DNA from: Buxus sempervirens
Lineage: Eukaryota; Streptophyta; Magnoliopsida; Buxales; Buxaceae
Assembly (NCBI GenBank): GCA_947561395.2
Contig: OX387192.1
Span: forward strand, 33,315,520-33,379,519
DNA: 64,000 nucleotides
Direction: 5' to 3'
Part shown: piece after piece, positions 1 through 11,276 of the stretch
Position numbering within the stretch: the stretch's first letter is position 1
Layout: each line of letters begins with the position of its first letter
Notes under the pieces: generated by a model
The model's input: the letters and a program-made list of their open reading frames with translations, nothing else
Databases searched by the model: none
Told to the model about the DNA's origin: nothing
Program-made: the position numbers and the translations under genes

Positions 1-2458
1 GATAATAAGAAATACTTTATTTTTATCGTTAACTTTAAAAAATAAAAAGAGTTTTATACTGTCACAATTATAGAATTATAAATATTTATGGCAATGTATA
101 TATAAATATTAGTTAATTGATAGCTCTTTATTGTCATGTTATTTTAATTAGTATGTTAAAATCATTGTGCTTAACTATGTTTGTGAATTGATTTTTATGA
201 TACCGAATGAATTTTTTTTATATGATAATTTTAAACTCAAAATTATCTAATAGTTCTTTATAGATTTTTTTTAAAGTTTTTATATGTATATGGATTAGTT
301 AACTTATTTATATGGTTTTGATTTAAAATAAACATATATTAATGTTATAATATGGGCATAATAAAAAATGATATTAATTAAATATATATTAATGTTATGA
401 TTATTAATTAAATATATATGGATTTATAATTACTAAAATTAAAATTATATGAGAAGGAGTCTACATTTCCAAGAGTTATGATATTAGAACTAATAGTTTA
501 ATTAATGAATACTCATTAAATGACTCGCGACAATAATAAAATTATATTTTTCATTCTTTGTTAAACTTAATCTTTTATTTTAATATTGTAATTCTTAACT
601 ATCAAATCTTTATTTATTTATTTGAACAATTCTAACTTAATTAACTTTTTATTCAATTTCTTCAATTCTATTAATAAAATAAATTATCTTATTTTGAGCG
701 ATAAGTACATAAGAATTTTTGTTAATCTTGTATTCTATTAATTTTAAACATGATAATTATTTTATTTAGTCGCAATCATGAGGTATCATAACATGAATAA
801 TGGTGACTCATACCTTTTTTTTTTAGAACTTAGTAGGATTTTACTAATAATTCCAAAATTCTTTTAGTTGCATAATTGTTGGAGAAGAAATAGGATTTTA
901 TTAGAATCCTGTCAATAGCAACAACAAAAAGAGTAATCCTGGAATTAGGTACTTCGTAATTATATCTATAAACATACAAAATCATATTATGAAATCATGA
1001 ATTAACAATTATTACATTAAACTATAAATTTAGCTTGATGTAAGTAGAATTGACAATTATTATATTAAACTATAATTAAATTAAGCAAAGATTATAGTTT
1101 AATATAATAATTGTCAAGTCTACTTACGTTAAGCTAGATTTTCAGTCTAATGTAATAATTGTTAATTATAATTCTTTTAGTCAAATAATTATCATATAAA
1201 TAATAGTGATTGTTATTTTTTATTTTTTAATTTAGATAAGTATCAAGGAAGAAGTTTGATTTAATAGGACTCATGGTGTAATTGGAGAAGAAATAGGATG
1301 TAGTTATTTTATATAAGCAACACTTATATGTATCTATTTTTTGTTTTATTTAATTAGAGAAGAAATAAGATTTTAATAGATTCACGTCAATAGTAAAGAG
1401 AAAAAAAGGTAATATCGACATTAGATATTTTAGAATTATTAGCAAATGTACGAAATCATTATTATGAATCATGAATTAATAATTATTACATTAAACTATA
1501 ATTTTTCGATAAGTATAAGAATCAAGGAAGAAGTTTGATTTAATAGGGCTCATGGTGTAATTGGAGAAGAAATAGGATTTAATTATTTTATATAAATAAT
1601 ATTTATACTTGTCTATTTTTTGTTTTATTCCATTGGAGAAGGAACAGGGTTTTATTAGAATTCACTCTTTGTAATAAACAAGAAGAAGATAATCTTGAAA
1701 TTATATATTTTAGAACTATTAATAAATGTACGAAATCATTCTTATGAAATCATGAATTAATAATTACTACATTAACATATAATTTCTAGTAATTAATTTT
1801 GGGATATATAACAAACTATAGTTATGTTTAGTAACTATAACAAACTATAGTTAATTTTGGAGTAAAATCCAAGAATAAAACTGTGAGACCTGATAGTGCA
1901 AAATAGATAATACTATTAATGATGGAATCCAGGTGTTATATATATATATTATTTATGCAATACAGGTAAACAGTACACATTAATGCATAAGATTATATTA
2001 TCGAAGATAAAGACTTCAATATATTAAGATTGGAATAATACTCATATTGCCAATTTATAGACTTTGTTGTTGTTATTATTATTATTATTATTTGTCAGTT
2101 ATCTAATTTGCTTATAACAGTTTCAATTGTATTACAACTTTTAGCTCTTTTTTATTTTTTGAAGGATGTTTAAAGAACAATAAATATTTTGGCATTTATA
2201 CTTTACTCTTCTCCCAATTAAAAGCAAAAGATGGTTGTTATTATTTAAATACCGGATATACCCTTCATTTCATCTTTCAGTGGCGTACTTGCAGTGACGT
2301 CACTGCCTACTTGCAGTGACGTACTTGGTATAGAGACAAGTTAGAAGTTAGGTGGCGTTTCTTTGTGAGGCAAAAGCCACGTGCTTTTGTGGCCAAGGTG
2401 AGTGTGCCATTTGAACTTGTTGGGCTTGAGCGGGACTTTGGACCACCGAAGCATCACG
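1..2458. repeat. Unit 1 of a ~2.46-kb tandem duplication
   Basis: This AT-rich, non-coding segment aligns nearly base for base, in the same order, with 3119-4585, 6298-6682 and 8829-9460. Shared landmarks include the start (GATAATAA..ATACTTTATTTTTATCG), a run around GAGTAAAATCCAAGAATAAAA and the end (GGACCACCGAAGCATCACG). Unit 1 starts at the window edge, so the true left end is unknown. It contains no long ORF and no recognisable gene. It serves as the uninterrupted reference for the insertions in unit 2. Confidence 0.9.
2291..2306. other. 16-bp perfect palindrome with TGACGTCA core
   Basis: GCAGTGACGTCACTGC is a perfect inverted repeat. The motif CTTGCAGTGACGT appears twice here (around 2289 and 2311) but once in the other duplication unit (around 9321). 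TGACGTCA is the classical bZIP-binding core, but no gene lies next to it, so a regulatory role is not supported. Confidence 0.6.
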
Positions 2459-3118
2459 CGTTTTTTTTTTTTTTTTTCACTACCAAAAAAAAAACATAAC
2501 GAAGACAGAAAGCGAAGTTTCTCTCTCCATGTGATTCTCAACAGTTCGGTGTCTGGACTCAGGACCTCTGACTTGCAAAAGGACGCCGGTTTGCCCTCCT
2601 CCACTTTTATGTACTTACTTTTAGACTGATTTACATGTTTTTTTTTTCTTGTAACTTATTTTCACTTTTATTTAGAGTCCTGAGATTATTGTATCAATCT
2701 TATTTGACTTTCAGCGGATTTCTATATTTTATTTTAAAAGTTTGGAGATCTTTTAATTTTAAGGAAATTAGTTAGGACCTTTATGTGCTTTGTATTTTCA
2801 AAAAAAAAAAAAGTATCTATAAATGTTTTAATATGGACATAATTAAAATTGATGAATTTTAAATTCTTATTTTTTAAATTATTACTGAAAGTATTGTCAT
2901 AATATAACCTCATTTATTTTTTTTATTTTTTGTTTTATTGATGATTTCTTTCTATTTGCCTAGGATTTAAATAAGGCAAATAATTTTAGGAATAGGTTGT
3001 ACTTGAAAAATATTTTATTTTACTTTTCTTTTTTCTTTTCATTTTTTTTTTTGAAAATTTCTTTCTATTTACATAGGAATCTAATAGCAAAAATAATTTT
3101 GGATATTTTTTGTGCTTT
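2459..3118. other. Spacer between duplication units, no gene
   Basis: It holds poly-T and poly-A runs and AT-rich sequence, with no coding signal. A short internal direct repeat is visible: TTTCTTTCTATTT..TAGGA..AATAATTTTRG at about 2944-2990 and again at about 3058-3103. The short ORFs here are low complexity. Confidence 0.6.
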
Positions 3119-4585
3119 GATAATAAAAAATACTTTATTTTTATCGTTAACTTTAAAAAATAAAAAGAGTCTTGTACTATCACAATTATTAGAATTATAA
3201 ATATTTATGGCAATGTATATATAAATATTAGTTAATTTATAGCTCTTTATTGTCATGTTATTCTAATTAGTATGTTAAAAGCATTGTGCTTAACTATGTT
3301 TGTGAATTGATTTTTATGATACCGAATGAATTTTATTTATAAGATAATTCAAAATTCAAAATTATCTAATAGTTCTTTATAGATTTTATTTTATTTTTTG
3401 TTTTTTTTATGTATATGTATTGGTTAACTTATTTATATGGTTTTAATTTAGAATAAACATATATTAACATTCTAATATGGGCATAATAAAAAATGATATT
3501 AATTAAATATATATATTAAAGTTATGATTATTAATTATCTATGTATGGATTTATAATTACTAAAATTAAAATTATATGAGAAGAAGTCTACATTTCCAAG
3601 AGTTATGATATTAGAACTAAGAGTTTAATTAATGAATACTCATTAAATGACTCGCGACAATAATAAAATTATTTTTTTCATTTTTTGTTAAACATAATCT
3701 TTTATTTTAATATTGTAATTCTTAACTATCAAACCTTTATTTATTTAGTTGAACAATTCTAACTTAATGAACTTTTTATTCAATTTCTTTAGTTCTATTA
3801 ATAAAATAAATTATCTTATTTTTAGTGATAAGTACATAAGAATTTTTTGTTAGTCTTGTATTCTATTAATTTAAAATATGATAACTATTTTATTTAGTTG
3901 CAATCATTGGGTATCATAATATGAATAATGGTGATTGTTACCCTTTTTTTTTGTTAGAACTTAATAGGATTTTACTAATAATTCCAAAATTCTTTTAGTT
4001 GCATAATTGTTGGAGAAGAAATAGGATTTTATTAGAATCTTGTCAATAGGAAAAAAAAAAGAGTAATCTTGAAATTAGGTACTTCATAATTATATAAGTA
4101 AATATACAAAATCATATTGTGAAATCATGAATTAACAATTATTCATTAAACTATAAATTTAGCTTGATGTAAGTAGAATTGACAATTATTATATTAAACT
4201 ATAATTACATTAAGCAAAAATTATAGTTTAGTATAATAATTGTTAATTCTACTTACGTTAAGCTAAATTTTTAGTCTAATGTAATAATTGTTAATTATAA
4301 TTCTTTTAGTTAGATAGGGAATTATCATATAAATAATAGTGATTGTTAAATTTTTTTGTTTTAATTTAGATAAGTATCAAGGAAGAAGTTTGATTTAATA
4401 GGGCTCATAGTGTAATTGGAGAAGAAATAGGATATAGTTATTTTATATAAACAACACTTATATGTATCTATTTTTTGTTTTATTTAATTGGAGAAGAAAT
4501 TAATAGGATTTTAATAGATTCATGTCAATAGTAAAGGAAAAAAAAAGGTAATCTCGAAATTAGATATTTTAGAATTATTAGTAAA
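3119..4585. repeat. Unit 2 of the duplication, part a
   Basis: This part matches 1-1446 with scattered substitutions and small indels. It stops exactly where the Helitron begins: unit 1 reads AGCAAA/TGTACGAAATC across the site, and unit 2 reads AGTAAA then the Helitron end. Confidence 0.9.
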
Positions 4586-4600
4586 CTAGGTGGGGGGGAG

Positions 4601-4619
4601 GCACGTGCCCAGCACGTGC
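4601..4619 (-). other. Helitron 3'-terminal hairpin
   Basis: GCACGTGC-TGG-GCACGTGC (minus strand) can fold into an 8-bp stem with a 3-nt loop. It lies 11 bp before the terminal CTAG, the position expected for the Helitron termination hairpin. Confidence 0.85.
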
Positions 4620-5138
4620 ACGTTGTAATATTGGCTTATGTATTATAAAAAAAAATAACTATTAGATAAAAATGAAGGAAATAAAGACATAGACAAGTTT
4701 ATTGATTTGAATAGCTGGATTTGGTTAGTTTCTATTTTGTCTTTTTGGATTTGTGGTTTTTCACATAGCATACTAATATGGTGATAACTTTTAAAAGAAT
4801 AACTTGGAAGTATTTATTCTTAAATGTTATTTTTTATTTCTGCTTAAGCGCACGATAGTAGAATAACTTCAAACTAATTATTCTTAAATATTGTATCACT
4901 ATTTAGGTGAAACTTATAAAACTTTCTCCAAACAATAATTTATAGCTTAAGAATGACAACATCTAAGATATCTAGGTGAAATAGAGACAGCTTTTCATAT
5001 TTATTTATATGACAAAATGAAGTTCATCATTTTTTTTTATGTTAAAGCATGTAATAGTAGTTCAATAACTAAAATTTTATTAAGGAGAGACCTTGAACAC
5101 TAATCTGATTCGTTGGGTATAAAATAACCCAGACTCAA

Positions 5139-5280
5139 TCACCTAAATCTTTATTAATTAGAAATTAGTGATACTTTTTAAAATAAATAATTTATAACGA
5201 ATTTCTTTATTAATTAGAAATTAATTTATCACCTAAATCTTTATTAATTAGAAATTAGTGATACTTTTTAAAATAAATAA
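5139..5280. repeat. Exact 52-bp direct repeat inside the Helitron
   Basis: Positions 5139-5190 and 5229-5280 are identical (TCACCTAAATC..AAATAAATAA), with a related 38-bp spacer. A second internal motif, AATTTCTTYCAAAAATACC, recurs near 5577 and 5931, with a weaker copy near 5311. Confidence 0.9.
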
Positions 5281-6297
5281 AATTAAGTTTTAATTTATTA
5301 TTCATAACGAATTTCTTCCAAAATTACCTTTGAAAGACTTGTTAACCTACAATAAAAAACAAATTCTATACAAGTTTCTTAAGGGTAATTTTCCCCAATG
5401 CGGTTCTCTCTTTCGGATTATAATATATAATATTAAAACGTTTGAATCGGTGCTTTTGTAAATAAAGAATTTTATAATTGACTAAAGAACAAACATCAAA
5501 CAAAATGTTTGGTGCGATTCGTATTTTTATAAGGGTAATAGAAATTGAAAATCAATACCATTTTAATGTCTATAAAAAATTTCTTCCAAAAATACCCTCA
5601 AAAGACTTTGAAAAACTTTTCACTTATTTGCCTTCAAGTGAAGTTTTCAGTCTTTTTGAGGTTATTTTGAAAGAAATTATTCATAAACAATAAAATGATA
5701 TTAATTCTTAATTACCAAGAAATGACCAAGAAATGACTGATTGAATCTAAAATATATTTAAAAAATATCACAAAAAACCAAAGTTTTGACTGAAGGTCAA
5801 AGAAAGCGGCACATTTTCATTCAATTCTCGGCAATCAGGAAAAAATAGAATTTTAAAATAATTAAAAATGAGTAGAAAAAGTGATAGAATTTTAAAATAA
5901 TTAAAAATGAGTTTTACTTTGATATGCGTAAAAATTTCTTTCAAAAATACCCTTAAAAGAAGTGGTAAGCCTTCTGTTTATCGTTTGTTAAAAAAAGATT
6001 TAAAAAAAATGATTGCAAGGTCGTTACGACCATTTATAGAATAAACACTCATTCTCAATTATTTGTATAAATTATCATTATTTTTTAATTACTAAAAATA
6101 GAGACTAAATCTAAATTATTTGTAAAAACGTCATTAAAAACTAATTTTACCGAATTCATTTCTCTTTTTCGAAATATCAAAACGTTGGAATCGGTGCAGA
6201 GCACTGTAAGACTTTTATAATATATTTTAAAATTCACTAAAAGACAAAAATCAAACATTTTGTTTGGTGCGATTCGTACTTTTATAAGGGTAATAGA

Positions 6298-6682
6298 TGT
6301 ATGAAATCATTATTATGAATCATGAATTAATAATTATTACATTAAACTATTATTTTTTCGATAAGTGTAAGAATCAAGGAAGAAGTTTAATTTAATAGGG
6401 CTCATGGTGTAATTGGAGAAGAAATAGGATTTAATTATTTTCTACAAATAATATTTATACTTATCTATTTTTTGTTTTATTTCATTGGAGAAGAAATAGG
6501 GTTTTATTAAAATTCACATTTTGTAATAAAAAAGAAGAAGATAATCTTGAAATTATACATTTTAGAACTATTAATAAATGTACGAAATCATTCTTATGAA
6601 ATCATGAATTAATAATTACTGCATTAACATATAATTTCTAATAATTAATTTTGGGACATATAACAAACTATAGTTATGTTTA
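6298..6682. repeat. Unit 2 of the duplication, part b
   Basis: This part continues the match to unit 1 (1447 to about 1830), from TGTATGAAATCATTATTATG to the CTATAGTTATGTTTA motif, where an unrelated 2.1-kb block interrupts the alignment. Confidence 0.85.
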
Positions 6683-7889
6683 ATCATTAATGTTTAGGTT
6701 ATTTAATTAATAATTAATGTTTATATTTGTAAGGATTATTTTGTTTTGGCTTTATTCCGTGTCAAAAAGGTCTTAAAAATATGGTCAAAGTATTTGGGAT
6801 AGGTTATAGGTATTGCGGTTCAAACGGGGTTATGATCGGAGTAAAATTGATAAAGTTACGACCAACGTTCGCTGAACGTTTGCCGATCGTTCGATCGTTG
6901 GTGACACACAAAGAAACCCAAGAGCAGCGTGTGCTGAACGTTCAACCGTTGGTGACACACAGAGAAACCCGAGAGCAGCGTGGGCTGAACGTTCGCTGAA
7001 CGTTCGACCGTTGGTGACACTCAGAGAAACCAGAGAGCAGCATTCGCTGAACGTTAGCTGACCGTTCGACCAATGGAGTTCCACAGAGAAACCCGAGAGC
7101 AGCGTTCGCCTATCGTTTTCTGACCGTTCGAACGAGAAGAAGAAAAGTGAGTTTTTGTCTTGAACGTTCGAGCTGCGTTCGAACGTTTGTTAACAAACTT
7201 CAGTTTTAGAAGTCCGATCTTTTCTGATTTGTTTCCTTTTCTTCTTCTACCTTCTCCCAATCTATTTAAGGAGTGTCTAGGTTATTGTGAGGGTTACCTA
7301 AGACGTTTTAGAGAACCCTAAAAACGTGTGTGAGAGCAAGAGATCTTCTTCCTCTTCCTTCTCCTTCTTTGAGCCATCAAAACCTTTCTTAATCTTTCTT
7401 TTCTACCTTGGAGTTCCGGGTTGGAGAGTTTGCTCATGGGAGTTCCTACGGTTGCTGAGCGAGTTCGTTTGGAGCGAGTTCGTTTGGCGCTTCACTAAGA
7501 AGATATTCAGAGTTCTGGATCGTTGCAAGGATGCAAATCTGAAGAGTTCTTCAGATATTTACATTGTGAGTCAGAGTCAGTATTGGGTCATCTGAACCAC
7601 TATTGTAAGTCTTCTTCTTATAGTGATTTTCAGAGGTGGCACCTTATCGCCCGGAGGGTTTTTCTCTTTAAGAGTTCTCTTAGAGTTTTCCCTTCGTCAC
7701 CAAAATTGCTTGTGTTGTCTCTTCTTTATTTTGCAATTTTGTGTGATGGATTGTTAAGTGCTCAGACTTGTGCATGCCTATTAATTAAGAGCTTGTTTTT
7801 AATTGATAGAAATTGTATTCCGCAATCGGTTTCACCTATTCACCCCCCTCTAGGTGATTTAGAGTCTAAACTGTGTTTTTCAATATTGT
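6683..7889 (+). mobile_element. LTR-like insertion (possible solo or partial copia-type LTR)
   Basis: The block has no counterpart in unit 1. It is GC-richer than its surroundings. It has tandem palindromic repeats, a TATA-like CTATTTAAGG at about 7261, a transcribed-leader-like stretch, and near its right end CACCTATTCACCCCCCTCTAGGTG, which I associate with 3' ends of some plant copia LTRs. I could not fix TG/CA termini or a 5-bp target duplication. No primer-binding site or pol sequence follows. The ORFs at 7326-7897 look incidental. Confidence 0.4.
6895..7120 (+). repeat. Four tandem 51-62-bp units with GAACGTTC palindromes
   Basis: Units start near 6895, 6946, 7008 and 7070. Each contains GAGAAACC..GAGAGCAGCGT-like sequence. 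The first three start with GTTGGTGACAC and end with CTGAACGTT. The palindrome GAACGTTC is seen at 6936, 6987, 6998 and 7162. Repeated palindromes upstream of a TATA box are known in some plant LTRs. Confidence 0.75.
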
Positions 7890-7955
7890 TTAATTAAAAT
7901 TCTTTAGTTAGATACGTTGGGAATTATTAGGTAAATAATAGTGATTGTTATTTAC
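7890..7955. repeat. Third, short copy of part of the duplicated unit
   Basis: AATTCTTTAGTTAGATA followed by GGGAATTAT and AATAATAGTGATTGTTA matches about 1164-1214 (unit 1) and 4294-4350 (unit 2). The fragment sits inside the inserted block, so the insertion was not a single clean event. Confidence 0.6.
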
Positions 7956-8303
7956 TTTTATTTTATTAATGTCTAATGTAAGTAGACGTTTAATTGATGT
8001 TTATCTTGTCTAGTTAGTTGATGTCTCTGTAATTAATGAAAGTCTCTTGTCAAGTTTAGTTAATTAAAGTCTCTTATTCATTTATTAATATACATCTAAT
8101 TTAAATAAATAAATATATGAAATTAAAGACTATAGGGAAGGACATTTTAGGTAGTGAAAATAGGATTTTTAATAGATTTACATCAATAGATCAATTCAAA
8201 CGTGCGAACCAGTTTTGTAAAATAATTGTGGTTAGAAGGACATTTTAGGTATGTGAAATTTGAAAACACTTAAGGTAGTTTGTACTTTTAATAGTAGTAT
8301 AGA
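7956..8303 (-). mobile_element. Helitron 5'-end-like fragment
   Basis: On the minus strand this begins TCTATACTACTATTAAAAGT at 8303, preceded by A, which is a typical plant Helitron 5' end. I found no CTRR end with a hairpin to pair with it, so it may be truncated. The motif GGACATTTTAGGTA occurs twice (about 8139 and 8238). No ORF is present. Confidence 0.4.
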
Positions 8304-8828
8304 TTATATTTTGAACTTTACATAAATGCCATTCTCATTAACCTAATTACGAAATAACCACTTCGTGATCAAAGCTTACTTTGATTATGATTAAGTAGCA
8401 TACCTTCGATCTTGTACCCACTTTCACAACAATGACATCCTTAAACATTTGACTTGCGATCATAAAAATAATCCTCTACTTGAATTATTCTATTGGATTA
8501 TAATGTGTTTACAACACAATCCAACAATTATTGCTCCAATTTTTCACTTGTTTTTTCTTAATGTCTTCCTTTTTTGGCCTTTTCCCTTTTTTTAGTAACA
8601 TCTTTAAGATCACTCACAACTGGAGCAGGTAAAGGAAATGGCCTCACCTCACTAAGATGTCAATTTTATGCTTAAGCCTTTTCTATACTAAAAATCAAGA
8701 TTTTTGAAGAAGTGTCTTTTTTTTTTTGGTGGGATTTTGAAAAAGTGTCATTATGCAATTTATATATAGAGTTATAATAAAAGATTGTGACCATGCAGGC
8801 TTTTGACTTTTTAAACAACGAGGCCTTG
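8304..8828. other. Unassigned AT-rich sequence, no gene seen
   Basis: Six frames show only short ORFs. No termini, repeats or motifs could be assigned. Confidence 0.5.
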
Positions 8829-9460
8829 TGGAGTAAAATCCAAGAATAAAACCGTGAGACCTGATAGTGCAAAACAGATAATACTATTAATGATGGAATC
8901 AAGGTGTCATACTTTTTTTTTATGCAATACAGGTAAACAGTACACATGAATGCATAAGATTATATTATCGAAGATAAAGACTTTAATATATTAAGATTGG
9001 AATAATACTCATATTGCCAATTTATAGACGTTGTTGTTGTTATTATTATTATTATTTGTTAGTTATCTAGTTTGCTTATAACAGTTTCAATTGTATTACA
9101 ACTCTTAGCTCTTTTTTATTTTTTGGTGGATGTTTAAAGAACAATAAATATTTTGGCATTTATACTTTACTCTTAGGCTCCCAATTAAAAGCAAAAGATG
9201 GTTATAAAAGATGAAATGAAGGGTATATCCGGTATTTGATGGAAGAAATCCCATGAGAAATGAAAGTAATGAATATTATTTAAATAATAACAAGGACACA
9301 AGTCATGCGCAGCAGAGGACTTGCAGTGACGTATAGAGACAAGTTAGAAGTTGGGTGGCGTTTTTTGTGAGACAAAAGTCACGTGCTTTTGTGGCCAATG
9401 TCAGTGTGCCATTTGAACTTGTTGGGTCTGACGAGGACTTTGGACCACCGGAGCATCACG
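8829..9460. repeat. Unit 2 of the duplication, part c
   Basis: This part matches 1858-2458, from TGGAGTAAAATCC to GGACCACCGGAGCATCACG. The order is colinear except for the inverted block 9203-9292. Confidence 0.9.
9203..9292. other. ~90-bp micro-inversion relative to unit 1
   Basis: The reverse complement of this block begins TTGTTATTATTTAAATA and ends ACCGGATATACCCTTCAT then TTCATCTTTTAT, matching 2235-2277 in forward order, while flanks on both sides are colinear. Unit 1 lacks about 43 bp from the middle of the inverted segment. Confidence 0.8.
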
Positions 9461-9711
9461 TGGTTCCAAAAGACCATTGCCCTTTTCAACAGGGAAAGAT
9501 TTGATGGCGATGTTACCTCGATTCGAACATGTGAAATTTGAAAGCATTTCCTGCCAAAATTCTGGGATGGAGTTTGAATGTGTGGGCTCTCCTGACGTAG
9601 GCAGCCATCCGTCATCCGTGCGCGAAGAGGAGATTTTTGGGAGAATTACCTTACGGTCTATTTTTTTTAGTTTATGACCCATTGCTCCTCGATTGCAGCA
9701 ATTCTTATTCC

Positions 9712-10400
9712 GAAGACATTTTTACCCACTAAAGTAGTATATTCAAGTTCAAACCATTGTAAATCTCTTTTGAGTTGGTCTAACCAACTAAACCGGTCCC
9801 ATTTGAACCCTCACAAGCTAAACCCTTCTTTTCAGAACCTCTCCGTCCTCTTCCTCTTTAGTGCCTTTCTTGTAGTTCAGCGTCAAAACCCCAATATCAT
9901 TCAGCTCTACGAGGTCTTGGCAAGCAAGGTGAAGATCTATTTTACCATGGAGTAGGGTGGCGACCATTTCAACAGGGTTGCCAAGGGGAAGCTCAAGGAA
10001 GATGTTGCTCGCAAGTATTTTCGGAAATTGATCGGCGCCATTGATTTGTGTCACAGCCGGGGAGTTTACCACTGGGATCTGAAGCATGTGAATTTGTCTG
10101 GTTTGATCAAGAAGGATAGAGATCGAAAACCAGAAATTTTGAACGAAGAGGAAATATAAAGAAGAGAATGGGAAGAAGAAGGGAGAAGAAGCGTCTCACC
10201 GCTTCACCGTCAATTGCCATTGCTAGACATGCTTCCCATGCTATTGCCGATCGTTCTCGCCGTGGAAGAAGATAGAATAAAGATTTTGACTGAAATGTTT
10301 TTGTTTGGTTTACAACGGAGTGAGGGTTCAATGGTTTAATTGTTCAGACCAATCTAAACAATGGTTTGACCCAAGTCATTTGAAGGGTAAAAATGTCTTC
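9712..10400. mobile_element. TIR element carrying a kinase exon (Pack-MULE-like)
   Basis: The ends are inverted repeats: 9712-9813 (GAAGACATTTTTACCC..GAACCCTCA) and 10321-10400 (TGAGGGTTC..GGGTAAAAATGTCTTC). The arms are about 102 and 80 bp; the left arm has extra sequence. Long TIRs around a captured host gene fragment are characteristic of Mutator-like Pack-MULEs. I found no clear 9-bp target duplication, so the superfamily is uncertain. No transposase is encoded. Confidence 0.65.
9881..10105 (+). pseudogene. CBL-interacting protein kinase (CIPK/SnRK3) exon fragment
   Basis: The frame reads PNIIQLYEVLASKVKIYF, then ME and a stop, then [19 protein letters not shown] and [12 protein letters not shown]. 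This is kinase subdomains IV-VIb of plant CIPKs, Ser/Thr kinases that act with CBL calcium sensors. Defects are visible: a TAG after TME, HWD instead of the catalytic HRD, and no DFG or activation loop. A pyrimidine-rich stretch ending TTCAG just before the exon looks like a retained splice acceptor, so capture was from genomic DNA. It lies wholly inside the TIR element and cannot be functional. Confidence 0.8.
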
Positions 10401-10602
10401 TTTTACTTGGTAATGAAAGTTGCCTGCAACTGAAAGTCCAAAACTTTAGGAAACATTATTGAGTGATCATGATGTAAAAAGGCAGGATAACAGAGAACTT
10501 TGAGGGAAAAAAACGAACCGTATGGTAATTTTAACCAGTAAGAGCTCCCCACCGCAAAAGGAACGAAATGCCAAGAGCCATTCAGGTAATCTTCTTCACT
10601 TT

Positions 10603-11262
10603 TTTTTTATTTTTTATAATCGATTTCATTAATATGAATCATAGGTACATCTAGATCAATTACAACCCAACTAAATTGAAAACATCCAAAATATCATCAT
10701 AACCGATGAAAAAGCAAATCACCATGAATGCCATACCCCAATGCATACTTGCCGAAATTTTCTTAATAGAGATTAGGCGAATAGATGAAACCATACCTCC
10801 CAATGGAAAACCGTCGGAAAAACCTAAAGATGAATCCGCATTTAGGCGGATTGATAATCCCTCGATAGGTGGAGCCTATTGGTTGTGGAAACCAGACAGC
10901 AAATGGGGTTGTGCCCAAGGATCCAAAACACAACCCCAAACAAAAAACTTTTGTAAATAAGACAGGACTACAACACCAATAGCAACATACACCTTCGATC
11001 TAAATACAAAAGAAACTAAAAAAACAACTAACATCAAAGTTGGGGACCTCTCGTATGAACCCGCAAAAAGGAGCAGAGTGAATCCTCAGGGGTAAAACCA
11101 CCATGAAAAAGGTAAAGGCTATAACCTCATTCTAGGTTGTAAGTTGGATCTTAGTCACGAGCAACAAAACAAAAACTAGACAAGCAAAATATGGGAAAAA
11201 TGGGATTGGGGTAGAACATCTCGAGGATCCTTAAACAGAACCGACAGGACCGCCAACATGAA
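10603..11262 (-). mobile_element. 660-bp retroposon with 14-bp target duplication
   Basis: A poly-T run (poly-A on the minus strand) starts at 10601, and AATCTTCTTCACTT flanks the insert at 10589-10602 and 11263-11276. The 3' part (minus) ends with TTAATGAAATCGATTAT then A-rich sequence, as in plant non-LTR elements. No reverse transcriptase is seen. It is either a 5'-truncated LINE 3' UTR or a SINE-like retroposon. The plus-strand ORF at 10706-10960 is incidental. Confidence 0.75.
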
Positions 11263-11276
11263 AATCTTCTTCACTT

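Larger units (their letters stand above)
4586..6297 (-). mobile_element. Non-autonomous Helitron, 1.7 kb
   Basis: On the minus strand the element begins TCTATTACCCTTATAAAAG (5' TC end at 6297) and ends with a GC-rich palindrome, about 11 bp, then CTAG followed by T. It lies exactly between A and T of the host, with no target duplication. Unit 1 shows the unoccupied site at 1446/1447. TC..CTRR ends, a 3' hairpin and A^T insertion define Helitrons. No Rep/helicase ORF is present; the only ORF (5478-5693, plus strand, 71 codons) resembles nothing I know. The last ~150 bp of the 5' end recur internally at about 5370-5546. Confidence 0.9.

Noticed and set aside
2341..2629. ORFs on both strands with similar peptides near 9379-9615
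   Set aside because: Similarity reflects the DNA duplication; there is no start context, motif or codon conservation.
10568..10592. ATG-exon-like sequence followed by GTAATC
   Set aside because: Six codons only, with no matching acceptor or downstream exon.
10706..10960. 84-codon plus-strand ORF
   Set aside because: Lies antisense within a retroposon delimited by a 14-bp target duplication; no recognisable domain.
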